Positions 48,155-57,264 are shown, numbered from the stretch's first letter. The stretch is 64,000 nt of DNA from Anaerofustis stercorihominis (GCF_024623185.1 NZ_JANJZK010000003.1:62001-126000); one strand, 5' to 3'. Made by a program: numbers and translations. Notes: a model not told the origin generated them from the letters alone.

Positions 48155-50524
48155 ATGATAAGTAGAGAAGGAATTATTAAAATAAACAATACATATAATA
48201 AAAACATAAAAAAAGAAAAAGAGACTAAAAAAAACAATTTTACCCTATATAAAAACATAATCATAACGATTTTGTCCATTCTCGGTAGCTTTAGTATATT
48301 CTTTTCCTACACTTTACCTTTTGTTTTCGGTATCAGTGCTTTTATCATTTATAAAGAAGAACTTTCAAACATCCCCTTAGTTCTTATGGTGATAATAACA
48401 TCTTTTACTCTTGGGATATCATCAGGGATAAGACTTATTTTTTCCATATTACTGATGTTCGTACTTAACCGAAACTATATTATAAACAGTAATAAAGCTA
48501 CATACGCATGCCTTTCAAGTGTCATTACATTATTTAGCGGCTTACTTATGAATTACATAGCTAAAAATCCTCCAATAAATAATATGTACTGTGCACTTGA
48601 AGCCCTTAGTTTGGTAATAGTTTTCTTTATCTTCGATACTGCCTATAACTTAATTGAAAATATTAATTTAAAAAAAGAATTTTCATCCTTTGAAGCCTTA
48701 AGCCTTGGAGTCGTATTTTCGATTATTTTACTTGGTACGGCAGATATAAATATATTTACCTTATCGGTAGCTATGATTTTTACTACCTTCCTTTTGTTAT
48801 TCGTAGCTACATACTTCTCTCTAAGCCTCTGTTTAAGTTTTTCACTGGTAAGCAGTATCCTCCTTACTTTAAGAGGAGGATTTGATACCGATATAATACT
48901 TATATTTACCGTTGCATGCTTGTTTGCATCAATGACGAAAAACATATCCAAAATAACCAGTACTCTTATCTTTGGATTTACGGCGCTTACATTATCGTGT
49001 TATATAAATAAAAGTATAATGTTTACAGTAGGAATAAAAGAGATACTGATTGCTTCTGTAGCTTTTTTGATTTTCACGGCAGTGTTTAATGATAGGATAA
49101 TGGCATTTCTAAGCTCAACCGAAACCATAGACCATGGAAACATATTCAATAATGCCATAAAGAAGACCATAAAAGAAGAAATAGAAAATAAAAAGAATAT
49201 GATCAACGAGGTAAGCTACAATATTACCCTTAATAATAAAGATAAGAATACTAACGTGACTAAAAGTATCTGCAAAGTACTTACCGCTGATATTTGTACA
49301 AACTGTGAAAATTTTCATAAATGCTGGAATGAAGAAGGTGAAGATACTTTTGTAAATTTCTCACAAGTAATACTCGATACATATAACGGAACGATCACAT
49401 CTAAAAAAGATTTACCTAAGAGTTTTATAAATAAATGCAAATATAACTTTTTTATGTTTAAAAGCACATCTTATCTTTGTGATAATTTAAAACTTAAAAA
49501 AGAATATAACGATAAATTAAATAAATTCAAGAGTCTTATGAAAATAGAATTCAATAGTGTCAATAAAACTTTGGATAACATATATAACAATATAAAAAAA
49601 GGACTAAATTATTTTTCAAGCGATGAAAAGAAAGTAAAGGAAGGATTATTCTCAATGGGAATAATCGTAAAGGAAGCAGTTATCTTAGAAGACTTTCAAG
49701 GAAAAATCAAAACTTATCTGAAGACGGGAAAAAGATTATCAAGCGAAGAATATCGAATAACCGTACCTCTACTATTAAGCGAAATACTTGGTAAAAATAT
49801 AATGTACGATTACAACTCCTACACAGAACAGGCTTTTGAAGCTTTTGAATATACCTTCACGGAAAGAATGCCTTATTCTCTAAGTGTAGGAGTCAGAAGA
49901 GAGAAAAAGGAAAACAGAGAAGAATGCGGAGACAACTATTCCAATATAGTTCTCCCAACTAACACACATTTAATTGCCCTCGCCGACGGAATGGGGAGCG
50001 GAGAAAAAGCAAATAAGCAAAGTGAAAGAGTATTAAATTTACTCGAAGAAATGCTTAGCTGTGGAAGCGGTGAAGAAAACAGTGTAAATATGATCAATTC
50101 TATTCTTTCATTAGAAGAAGATGAAATATTTACGACTTTGGATGTAGTACTGTTTGATTTATATAATGCGGAAGCGGAATTTATAAAAGCCGGAGCACTT
50201 GAAAGTTATTTAAAAAGAGACGGTGAGATAATGGACTTGACCGGAGAGGCCCTTCCGATCGGTATTATAGAAAATATAAATTTAGCTACAGAAAAACTAA
50301 AACTTAAAAATAACGATTATTTATATCTTATAAGCGACGGCTTCTTGGAAGCATTCTCCGATGACAGAGAACTTATAAAACAAAAAATACAAAATATGGA
50401 ATACAGAAATCCTCAAAAAATAGCAGACGAACTGTTCAACGAAGCATATGCGAGAAGCCTCGGAAAATTAAAAGATGATGTAAGTATCCTTGTAGTCAAG
50501 GTCAGAGAAGAAATAGCAGGATAA
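48155..50524 (+). CDS. spoIIE: Stage II sporulation protein E (SpoIIE)
   Basis: A 789-residue polytopic phosphatase that dephosphorylates SpoIIAA to activate sigma-F in the forespore and aids polar septation. About ten membrane helices fill residues 35-310. A linker follows with DICTNCENFHKCWNEE and, from about 570, a PP2C/SpoIIE catalytic domain with ALADGMGSGEKANKQSER and LISDGFLEAFSDD. The ATG at 48155 has AGGAGG in front; an upstream ATG at 48110 has none. This is good evidence that the organism, or a recent ancestor, sporulates. A terminator follows. Confidence 0.93.
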   Translation: MISREGIIKINNTYNKNIKKEKETKKNNFTLYKNIIITILSILGSFSIFFSYTLPFVFGISAFIIYKEELSNIPLVLMVIITSFTLGISSGIRLIFSILLMFVLNRNYIINSNKATYACLSSVITLFSGLLMNYIAKNPPINNMYCALEALSLVIVFFIFDTAYNLIENINLKKEFSSFEALSLGVVFSIILLGTADINIFTLSVAMIFTTFLLLFVATYFSLSLCLSFSLVSSILLTLRGGFDTDIILIFTVACLFASMTKNISKITSTLIFGFTALTLSCYINKSIMFTVGIKEILIASVAFLIFTAVFNDRIMAFLSSTETIDHGNIFNNAIKKTIKEEIENKKNMINEVSYNITLNNKDKNTNVTKSICKVLTADICTNCENFHKCWNEEGEDTFVNFSQVILDTYNGTITSKKDLPKSFINKCKYNFFMFKSTSYLCDNLKLKKEYNDKLNKFKSLMKIEFNSVNKTLDNIYNNIKKGLNYFSSDEKKVKEGLFSMGIIVKEAVILEDFQGKIKTYLKTGKRLSSEEYRITVPLLLSEILGKNIMYDYNSYTEQAFEAFEYTFTERMPYSLSVGVRREKKENREECGDNYSNIVLPTNTHLIALADGMGSGEKANKQSERVLNLLEEMLSCGSGEENSVNMINSILSLEEDEIFTTLDVVLFDLYNAEAEFIKAGALESYLKRDGEIMDLTGEALPIGIIENINLATEKLKLKNNDYLYLISDGFLEAFSDDRELIKQKIQNMEYRNPQKIADELFNEAYARSLGKLKDDVSILVVKVREEIAG

Positions 50525-50548
50525 AAGAACTCCTTAGTGAGTTCTTTT
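50523..50548 (+). terminator. Terminator of spoIIE
   Basis: AAAAGAACTC (50523-50532) pairs with GAGTTCTTTT (50539-50548), followed by T residues. Confidence 0.9.
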
Positions 50549-50954
50549 TTATTAATCATTAAAATAATAATATAATACTAAAATATTAATTATTCATTAA
50601 TAAATTTATATTATTGTTTATATATTTATATTAAATCAAATTCAATTTTTTTGTATTAATTTAAATATCATTATATTGTTTCATAAATGTTTTTTTAAGA
50701 CAAATATTGATTAATAAAATAAAAATTTTAATTTTATTATTTGTATATCATATAAATTTAAAATACATATAAGTTATAAAATAATATTGATAATCAAAGA
50801 AAATCTATAAAAAACAACCAAATAGTTATAAAATATAGTAATATTTTAAAATAAATCTCAAAAAAGTAACTTTAATTTGTAAATGTAACCGATGTGTAAC
50901 CGATAAGGAATATACTAATAACATAAACAGAGAGAAAAACGTTGAGGTGTAGAT
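50549..50954. other. AT-rich intergenic region upstream of the secreted membrane protein
   Basis: About 400 bp of very AT-rich DNA with no credible reading frame. Its right end holds the 11-bp tandem repeat and TATACT -10 box described separately. Nothing else is recognised in the rest. Confidence 0.6.
50884..50905 (+). promoter_or_regulatory. 11-bp tandem direct repeat at a promoter
   Basis: TGTAACCGATG (50884-50894) is followed directly by TGTAACCGATA (50895-50905), and TATACT (50911-50916) serves as a -10 box. There is no good -35 box. Direct repeats at an 11-bp period next to a weak -35 are the arrangement bound by OmpR/PhoB-family response regulators. The regulator is unknown. Confidence 0.55.
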
Positions 50955-52553
50955 ATGAAAAATAGAAAAGGTATGAAAACTTTAGTAGCGATAATGATAA
51001 GTATGTTACTAGTACTGCAATGTGCTGGACCGATATTTGCAGCAGAAGAAATAGCTGAGGAAGCATCTGTAGTAAGCGAAGAAGTTATCGACAAAGAAGC
51101 AAAAGAAGAAGTAAAAGCTGAAGTAGAAGAAGCTAAGGAAGAAAAAGCTGAAGAAGAAAAGGCAGAAGTCAAAGAAGAAAAAGTTGAAAAAACTGAAGCT
51201 AAAAAAGAAGTAAAAGAAGAAACTTCTAAAGAATCAAAAGCTGTAAAACCAGAAGCAAAAGCAGTTAAAAATTCAAAGAGCGTAAAAGAAGCTGTTAATC
51301 CATGTACTATAACATATGTAATGGACGAAGAATACTTTGACGTATACAGCTTCAACAAAGGACCTGCGGATGCGAAGACATATACCGAAGAAAAGAACAG
51401 GATAACAGGGTTCGGAGCATTTTATAAAGACAGAGAAACAAACAAATATATGTTTGATGTAACAATGACATTATTAAATGATGCAACAGGAACACTAAGC
51501 GGAAAGAAAGTTACATTCCCAGCCGGAACGATCGTATCTGTAAGAAGCGAAAGATATGACGGAAGTTTTGAAGCAAAAGTAAACTACAATACAGAAGGCG
51601 AAGGCAAAGGTTTCGGATATACTACATTTGATGCGGATCAAAATATAAGAATATTGGTTACACCTTATTATACAGTAAAATACTCAGTAAACTTTGAAGC
51701 AGGAGAAAACGGTAAATTAGAAGGCGAAACAACATTTGCAGACATCAATAAAGGAAGCGAATTCAAAAACGTAGTTAAAGTTCCAACACCGGTAGCAGAC
51801 GAAGGATATGAATTTTCACACTGGGAAAGTGCATTACCTGAAGATGGACACAGAGTAAGAAGTGATGAAACATACAAAGCAGTATTCGAAGTAAAAGAAG
51901 TTATTGAACCTGCAGAACCTGTAGTACCTGCGGAGCCGACAGAACCTGAAGGACCAAACAACGATGATAACAATGTAACAACACCCGATGACGAAGAAAT
52001 AGTAACACCTGACAATGGAAATACACAAGCAGCAACAACCGGAACAGTAAAAACAACAACAGTAGCAAGAAATAACGCTGCAGCTTCAGTAGGAACGTCA
52101 GCAGCAAACACAGGAAACGTACAACCGGCAACAGTTGTAACTCCAGTAAATAATAACACAACTACAATCAATGATAATAATACACCATTAGCTAACGGTG
52201 CAAACCAAAGCGAAGGAACAACTATCAACGATAATCAAACACCGCTTGCAAATGCAGAACAAAGTGAAGCGGGAAGCTTTGCATTAGTAAATATATTACT
52301 AGCAGTACTAAGCATAATATCAGCATTGGTAATCGGACTTAAAGGAATGAGAAGAGAAGGCAAAATGAGCATGACTTTAGTTGGAATCATTATGGCGATA
52401 GTAAGTGTAGCGGTATTCTTCTTAACACAAGATTTAAGCGGAAATATGGTAATTGCGGATGTATTCACGGTAGTTATGGCAGTAATAGCAGGGGTACAAT
52501 TAGCAGTTGGATATATGATGAATAGAGAAGAAGCTAGAGAAGAAAACAGATAG
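50955..52553 (+). CDS. Secreted protein with C-terminal membrane helices
   Basis: A 532-residue protein of unknown function. It has a signal peptide (MKNRKGMKTL, hydrophobic core, likely cleavage after IFA near residue 26), then a highly charged Glu/Lys/Ala/Val-rich coiled region (about 30-110). An external domain follows with one InlB/Flg-type beta repeat (NFEAGENGKLEGE to YKAVFEVKE, about 235-310), a Pro/Glu-rich then Thr/Asn-rich linker with two copies of TTINDN-TPLAN, and three C-terminal membrane helices (about 438-460, 472-492, 500-520). A positively charged loop and the tail NREEAREENR face the cytoplasm. It is unusual because it is anchored by several helices and not by a sortase motif. 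The dense use of AAA, GAA and GTA suggests high expression. Confidence 0.7.
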   Translation: MKNRKGMKTLVAIMISMLLVLQCAGPIFAAEEIAEEASVVSEEVIDKEAKEEVKAEVEEAKEEKAEEEKAEVKEEKVEKTEAKKEVKEETSKESKAVKPEAKAVKNSKSVKEAVNPCTITYVMDEEYFDVYSFNKGPADAKTYTEEKNRITGFGAFYKDRETNKYMFDVTMTLLNDATGTLSGKKVTFPAGTIVSVRSERYDGSFEAKVNYNTEGEGKGFGYTTFDADQNIRILVTPYYTVKYSVNFEAGENGKLEGETTFADINKGSEFKNVVKVPTPVADEGYEFSHWESALPEDGHRVRSDETYKAVFEVKEVIEPAEPVVPAEPTEPEGPNNDDNNVTTPDDEEIVTPDNGNTQAATTGTVKTTTVARNNAAASVGTSAANTGNVQPATVVTPVNNNTTTINDNNTPLANGANQSEGTTINDNQTPLANAEQSEAGSFALVNILLAVLSIISALVIGLKGMRREGKMSMTLVGIIMAIVSVAVFFLTQDLSGNMVIADVFTVVMAVIAGVQLAVGYMMNREEAREENR

Positions 52554-52575
52554 TATAGTATAATATAAGAATAAC

Positions 52576-52609
52576 AAAAAACCCTTATTTATTAAATTGA
52601 GGGTTTTTT
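52576..52609 (+). terminator. Terminator after the secreted membrane protein gene
   Basis: AAAAAACCCT (52576-52585) pairs with AGGGTTTTTT (52600-52609). Confidence 0.88.
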
Positions 52610-52708
52610 ATTGGAAATATATAAATAATCAATATAACCTTAGCAATTAAAGTTCTACAATAGATAAAGAATAGAATACGTTATTAGACAGAATATTATT
52701 TGTTATAT

Positions 52709-52981
52709 TTAATATAAGACGTCAAAAGATGTTTCATTTTGAATGATTTCTATATAATCTACCTTCATAGATGCTATATAGATAAAACGGTCGTACTTTA
52801 ATTCTTTTATAGCTTCATCTATAAGATATTCTTCTCCTTGAAATTCAGCTTCTACATTTCCGTTTTTTAAGTTTTTTACAAACCCTGTCAGACCAAGTTT
52901 AGTAGCTTCTTTATAAGCGGTGTATCTAAACCCTACAGCCTGAACTCTTCCTTTAAAAATGTAATGTTTTCTTACTTTCAT
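52709..52981 (-). CDS. acyP: Acylphosphatase
   Basis: A 90-residue acylphosphatase that hydrolyses carboxyl-phosphate bonds. It shows GRVQAVGFRYTAYKEA, with the catalytic Arg of VGFR, and the GFVKNLKNGNVE segment with the catalytic Asn. The ATG at 52981 follows AGAGGTG; the gene overlaps no other once this start is used (tag ends at 52996). It is probably cotranscribed with tag. Confidence 0.93.
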   Translation of the reverse strand: MKVRKHYIFKGRVQAVGFRYTAYKEATKLGLTGFVKNLKNGNVEAEFQGEEYLIDEAIKELKYDRFIYIASMKVDYIEIIQNETSFDVLY

Positions 52982-52995
52982 AATAAACACCTCTC

Positions 52996-53553
52996 TTAAT
53001 ATCTGAAACACTCTTTTTCATGGTCATTTATTATTCCTATGGATTGAAGATAAGAGTATATAATTATCGTCCCCACATATTTCATACCGCGTTTTTTTAA
53101 GTCTCTTGATACAGTATCAGATAGTTCATTATGCGTTGGCATATTGTCATCGGTATTTTTTATTATTTTGCCATTTGTAAAGCCCCAGATATAATTCTTA
53201 AAACTTCCGAATTCATTTTGTATCTTTATAAATATTTTAGCATTGTTTATTGCTGCATTTATTTTGTTTTTATTCCTAACTATATCTTTATTGTTTAATA
53301 ATTCGTTTACCTTTTCTTCACTGTATTTAGATACTTTAATTACATCGAAATTGTCAAATGCTTTTCTAAATGCTTCTCTTTTTTTTAGTATCGTTATCCA
53401 CGATAGACCTGCCTGAAACCCTTCAAGTATAAGCATTTCAAATAACTCTTTATCATTATAGGTAGGTACGCCCCACTCGTTATCGTGATAATCGATATAA
53501 ATTTCAGAATTTAAATCTACCCATTTGCATCTTTTTATGTTTTCTTCTTTCAT
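52996..53553 (-). CDS. tag: DNA-3-methyladenine glycosylase I
   Basis: A 185-residue base-excision repair enzyme that removes 3-methyladenine from DNA. The zinc-binding residues are visible at RCKW (N-terminus), YHDNEWG and the C-terminal NDHEKECF. GFQAGLSWITILKKREAFR is the helix-hairpin-helix-region hallmark. It starts at ATG 53553 and ends 15 bp before the acylphosphatase start. Confidence 0.94.
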   Translation of the reverse strand: MKEENIKRCKWVDLNSEIYIDYHDNEWGVPTYNDKELFEMLILEGFQAGLSWITILKKREAFRKAFDNFDVIKVSKYSEEKVNELLNNKDIVRNKNKINAAINNAKIFIKIQNEFGSFKNYIWGFTNGKIIKNTDDNMPTHNELSDTVSRDLKKRGMKYVGTIIIYSYLQSIGIINDHEKECFRY

Positions 53554-53600
53554 ATAATACCTTCCACAGTTTATTATAAATATTATATCAGAAATAAAAA

Positions 53601-53624
53601 AAGATGTACAACAATGTACATCTT
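53601..53624 (-). terminator. Terminator of murC
   Basis: AAGATGTACA pairs with TGTACATCTT around four bases; seven T residues follow on the minus strand. Confidence 0.9.
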
Positions 53625-53630
53625 AATAAT

Positions 53631-55031
53631 TTATTTATAAACTTCTTTTAATTTTTCTACTATATCATATGCAACCTGATTTATTGATTGGCTTCCCGCT
53701 ACCAATACAAAATCTCCCGCTTTTGCATTCTTTACTACATAGTCTCTTATATCGCTGAATTCACTTATTACTCTTGAAGGTATATTATATTTTTCTACTA
53801 CTTTTTTTGCTATATCTTCGGAATAGATATTCCATTCATTATCTTCTCTGTCAGAGTAAATATCATTTAATATAAGTTCATCCGCGCCTTTCATTGCTTC
53901 CACGAATTCATCGAATAAGAGGAATGTCCTGGAGTAAGTATGAGGCTGGAATATTACAAACAACTTATTATGTTCATAATTTTTACAAGCATCAATTGTA
54001 ACCTTAAGTTCTGTGGGATGATGTGCATAGTCCTCAATAACAGTAATATCGTTAACTATACCTCTCTTTTCAAATCTTCTTTTAGCTCCGGTAAACTCTT
54101 TAAAGCTGTCATTTACAACTTCTTTATCTATCATGAAAAAGTCTGCTACGGCTACTACGCTCAAAGCATTTAAAACATTATGTTCACCCGGGATATTTAG
54201 TTCAAAATTGTGATAGAATTCTCCGTGTTTATAAACATCGAAGTTTGGATTACCGAATTTATCATATGTTATGTTCTTGGCTACAAAATCATTGCTGTCG
54301 GATAGTCCTGCTTTAACAATTTTACATTCTAAACCTTCAAGTATATCCAAAACATTTTCATCGTCTCCGTTTACTACAAGCATTCCGTCTTTTGGTGTTA
54401 TCTGTGCAAATTTTCTAAAAGATTCTTTTATTTGTTCAAGTCCGCCGGTAAAGTAATCTAAATGATCTTTTTCTATATTTTGAATTGTTCCCACAAAATG
54501 TCTTGAGTGTAAGAAACTATCCACAAATTCACATGCTTCTATAACAAAATAATCGCTGTCGCCCACTCTTGAATTCCCGTTTATCTTTTTAAGCGTTCCG
54601 CCTATTGAAATAGAAGGGTCTAAATTTGCATTTAAAAAAACTAAAGACATCAATGAAGAGGTTGTAGTTTTTCCATGAGTACCGCTTACTGCAATTGTTC
54701 TTTTATAATATCTGCTGATGAGTCCGAGATAAACAGAACGTTCAAGTTCTAAGATACCTTTGTTTTTTCCTTCTACTCTTTCAGGGTTATTTTCTCTTAT
54801 AGCTGCTGAATATACGATTAGATCAATATCATCAGTTATATTTTCTTTATTATGTCCGATAATTACTTTAATTCCATTTTTTTCTAACTTCTCTGTATAT
54901 ACACAAGGTCTCATGTCAGAACCCAAAACTTCTTTGCCGTTGATTTTAGACATAAGAGCAAGCCCCGACATACTGGTTCCGCCGATACCTATAAAATATA
55001 TTTTTTTAATATTCTCTAAATCTATATTCAT
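53631..55031 (-). CDS. murC: UDP-N-acetylmuramate-L-alanine ligase
   Basis: A 466-residue Mur ligase adding L-Ala to UDP-MurNAc in peptidoglycan synthesis. It has the N-terminal GIGGTSMSGLA, the ATP-binding GTHGKTTT at 117-124, EACEF and the ligase-domain EDYAHHPTELKVT and FQPHTYSRT. It is monocistronic and diverges from spoVG. The ribosome-binding site is a weaker GGCGGTG. Confidence 0.97.
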   Translation of the reverse strand: MNIDLENIKKIYFIGIGGTSMSGLALMSKINGKEVLGSDMRPCVYTEKLEKNGIKVIIGHNKENITDDIDLIVYSAAIRENNPERVEGKNKGILELERSVYLGLISRYYKRTIAVSGTHGKTTTSSLMSLVFLNANLDPSISIGGTLKKINGNSRVGDSDYFVIEACEFVDSFLHSRHFVGTIQNIEKDHLDYFTGGLEQIKESFRKFAQITPKDGMLVVNGDDENVLDILEGLECKIVKAGLSDSNDFVAKNITYDKFGNPNFDVYKHGEFYHNFELNIPGEHNVLNALSVVAVADFFMIDKEVVNDSFKEFTGAKRRFEKRGIVNDITVIEDYAHHPTELKVTIDACKNYEHNKLFVIFQPHTYSRTFLLFDEFVEAMKGADELILNDIYSDREDNEWNIYSEDIAKKVVEKYNIPSRVISEFSDIRDYVVKNAKAGDFVLVAGSQSINQVAYDIVEKLKEVYK

Positions 55032-55228
55032 AATTAATTCACCGCCATGTAATTTTTATCTTAAAATAAATATAATATACATTTTACTATGTTTTTATAA
55101 TTTTTACAATATGTATTTTATTGTATATAACTATAGTTAAATATACTAATAAAATATATGCATCTTATTTTAAAATATAACTATTATGAGAATCCCAAAT
55201 CCCTTATGTACAGCCTATGTAATCGTTG

Positions 55229-55257
55229 TTGCAATTATAAAATTTATGAGGTATAAT
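55229..55257 (+). promoter_or_regulatory. Sigma-A-type promoter of spoVG
   Basis: TTGCAA (55229-55234), a 17-bp spacer and TATAAT (55252-55257). It does not look like the sigma-H promoter known from Bacillus subtilis spoVG. Confidence 0.7.
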
Positions 55258-55289
55258 ATTTATAACAGATTAAAGGGAGGAAACGTATA

Positions 55290-55571
55290 ATGCAAATCAC
55301 AGACATTAGGGTAAGAAAGACATATGATGAAGGTAAGATGAAAGCAATTGTATCAGTAACATTTGACGATCAGTTTGTTATTCACGACATCAAAATTATT
55401 GAAGGAGATAATGGGGTATTTATTGCTATGCCGAGCAGAAAAATGCCTAATGGGGAATTCAAAGATATTGCACATCCTATAAACCTAGAAACCAGAGTCG
55501 ATATTCAAAATAAGGTTTTAAAAGCTTATGAAGAAAAGTTACAGGAATTAGAAAACGAAGTTGAAGATTAG
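55290..55571 (+). CDS. spoVG: SpoVG family regulator
   Basis: A 93-residue SpoVG, a small RNA- and DNA-binding protein involved in sporulation or global control. It begins [10 protein letters not shown] and contains [20 protein letters not shown] and FKDIAHPIN, the core of the family. The GGGAGG ribosome-binding site is strong. It is monocistronic, followed by a terminator. Confidence 0.96.
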   Translation: MQITDIRVRKTYDEGKMKAIVSVTFDDQFVIHDIKIIEGDNGVFIAMPSRKMPNGEFKDIAHPINLETRVDIQNKVLKAYEEKLQELENEVED

Positions 55572-55582
55572 TTTTTCTAAAA

Positions 55583-55614
55583 GGGCAGTTCTCTATTAGG
55601 GGAACTGTTTTTTT
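55583..55614 (+). terminator. Terminator of spoVG
   Basis: CAGTTC (55586-55591) pairs with GAACTG (55602-55607), with a T run after it. Confidence 0.8.
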
Positions 55615-55634
55615 GTATTTGGAATGAGGGGATT

Positions 55635-56294
55635 ATGAATAAAAAGAGAATTTTGTTTTTAATAATAATAGTATTTGCTGTTATTTTATTATATATTTTT
55701 AAATATTTCGGATATATACCAACTAAATCTTATAGCTCGGAAGAACTTGGAATAAAAGATATAAAGTCTGATATAGATAAGGATAAGGACGGAATAGATG
55801 ATTATACTGATATAATGCTTGGCGCCAGAGAGTATGTAATGACTAAACCTAAATATAAAAGTGCATATTATAAAGACGGATATCCTCCTAAGGGCGAAGG
55901 AGTATGTACAGACGTAATATGGTATGCATTTAAAAAAGCGGGATATGATTTGAAAGATTTGGTTGATTATGATATCAAAAATAACATAAAAGAATATTAT
56001 AGAGTAGAAGGTAATCCGGACCCCAATATTGACTTTAGAAGGGTACCGAATTTATTAGTCTTTTTTAAAAAGAATGCACTTTCTCTTACGAAAGACATAA
56101 CAAAGGTAGACCAGTGGCAGCCCGGAGATATAATAACATTTTCAAATAGTCATATAGGAATAGTATCGGATAAGAGAACTAAAAATGGTGAAGTATTCAT
56201 AATACATCAAAGTAAGTTTGAGAAAAAAGAAGTTTATGCAATGTATAGATATAATGATATCAGCGGTCACTTTAGATGGATTAATAAAAAATAA
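55635..56294 (+). CDS. DUF1287 domain-containing exported protein
   Basis: A 219-residue protein with an N-terminal membrane helix or signal anchor (about residues 6-25). The DUF1287 domain follows with GVCTDVIWYAFKKAGYDL, a Cys-containing motif similar to NlpC/P60-like folds, then NPDPNIDFRRVPNLLVFF, QPGDIITFSNSHIGIV and the C-terminal HFRW. DUF1287 proteins are thought to be cell-wall-related, possibly cysteine-dependent amidases; the reaction is not proven. It starts 20 bp after the spoVG terminator. Confidence 0.82.
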   Translation: MNKKRILFLIIIVFAVILLYIFKYFGYIPTKSYSSEELGIKDIKSDIDKDKDGIDDYTDIMLGAREYVMTKPKYKSAYYKDGYPPKGEGVCTDVIWYAFKKAGYDLKDLVDYDIKNNIKEYYRVEGNPDPNIDFRRVPNLLVFFKKNALSLTKDITKVDQWQPGDIITFSNSHIGIVSDKRTKNGEVFIIHQSKFEKKEVYAMYRYNDISGHFRWINKK

Positions 56295-56314
56295 GACCTT
56301 CATAAAGAAGGTCT
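56286..56314 (-). terminator. Terminator of ribU
   Basis: AGACCTTC (56294-56301) pairs with GAAGGTCT (56307-56314). On the minus strand TTATTTTTTATT follows. It also lies at the end of the DUF1287 gene. Confidence 0.75.
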
Positions 56315-56345
56315 AAGGATTTCATTAAGTAAAGAATTGTATATA

Positions 56346-56912
56346 TTATTTAGTTGTATTTATTACATTTCTGTCATTTTGTTTGTTGATAAAATTACTT
56401 ATTGGTTTATAAATAATAAATGTAACTAAACAATTGATACCTGCTTTGAGTAAATTAAATGGAATTACAGCTACCGGTAGGGAAGCTATTACAGCATCCA
56501 TTGGCATTCCATAAAAATTGGTTGTAATAAGTAAGTTTGCCGGGATCATTACTATTACCATTGATAATGCCCCTAGTATCAAACCTATCATTGCACCTTT
56601 TTTTGTTTTATTTTTTCTATACACAAGTGCGGTTACTCCAACCAAGGCGCTGCTCGAAATAATATGCATAAGTGCTCCTACCCATCCATTCATAGCGCTC
56701 ACCGTCATTGCTTGAATTGAGCTTGAAATAATGACTGCGATGATCCCAACTACAGGTCCGAACTGTAATCCTGCAATTAATAACGGGATATCCATTGGTT
56801 CATACTCGAGCCATGCAGCCGAAGGCATGATAGGAAATCTTATGATTAACATAAGTACTATCGATAAAGCAATAAGCATCGATACTGTTACAAGTCTTCT
56901 AGTGTCTTTCAT
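56346..56912 (-). CDS. ribU: ECF transporter substrate-binding component RibU-like (riboflavin)
   Basis: A 188-residue membrane S component of an energy-coupling-factor transporter. It has about six helices, with the helix motif PSAAWLEYEPMDIPLLIAG that carries the riboflavin-type LEYEPMDIP sequence. The FMN riboswitch directly upstream argues strongly for flavin uptake. The ATG at 56912 follows AGGAGG; a longer start at 56945 lies within the riboswitch expression region. The shared EcfA/EcfT energizing module is elsewhere in the genome. Confidence 0.93.
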   Translation of the reverse strand: MKDTRRLVTVSMLIALSIVLMLIIRFPIMPSAAWLEYEPMDIPLLIAGLQFGPVVGIIAVIISSSIQAMTVSAMNGWVGALMHIISSSALVGVTALVYRKNKTKKGAMIGLILGALSMVIVMIPANLLITTNFYGMPMDAVIASLPVAVIPFNLLKAGINCLVTFIIYKPISNFINKQNDRNVINTTK

Positions 56913-56945
56913 TTTTTCTATACCTCCTAAAATTAAGGTATACAT

Positions 56946-56979
56946 AAAAAAATAGTAATCACCCTTCAGGAAATTACTA
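56946..56979 (-). terminator. Riboswitch-controlled terminator before ribU
   Basis: On the minus strand TAGTAAT pairs with ATTACTA around an internal CC/GG and is followed by seven T residues. It fits a transcription-terminating expression platform that responds to FMN. Confidence 0.82.
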
Positions 56980-56992
56980 AAAAAATACTTTA

Positions 56993-57110
56993 TGTATCCT
57001 CTCTCATCCGGACTTTACCGTCGGTAAAGGAATTTCACCTTTTCAGCTTGCGCTCGCAGACTTTAACTGCCGGTAGGGAATTGCACCCAACCCTGAAGAT
57101 TGTTCTCCTT
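56993..57110 (-). ncRNA. FMN riboswitch (RFN element)
   Basis: On the minus strand the conserved core segments are all present in order: CAGGGTTGGGTG, CAATTCCC, ACCGGCAGT, GTCTGCGAG, AGGTGAAATTCC, ACCGACGGT, AGTCCGGATGAGAGA. This is the full RFN aptamer that binds FMN; it is followed by a terminator hairpin. High FMN would stop ribU transcription. Confidence 0.95.
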
Positions 57111-57264
57111 TATTATAATATATTTTTACTTTATGTCAATATAATTACATTATAAATAAAAATATTTTAAATTATGTAGACTTAATGGATGAAATTGGTA
57201 AAATATATAAGTGGGCATAGTTATCTGATATAGAATATTGACGTTAAAGTATGGGAGAAAGTAT

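Noticed and set aside
51668-52228. A 186-codon open frame on the minus strand opposite the secreted membrane protein
   Set aside because: Its Val/Ser/Thr-rich sequence mirrors the Thr/Asn/Ala-rich linker of the plus-strand gene; there is no initiation site.
50955-52553. Sortase anchoring of the 532-residue secreted protein
   Set aside because: There is no LPXTG-like motif before a single C-terminal helix; instead there are three helices and an acidic tail.
55181-55289. Sigma-H promoter of spoVG
   Set aside because: The visible elements TTGCAA-17-TATAAT fit sigma-A; I could not find the AGGA and GAAT boxes at the expected spacing.
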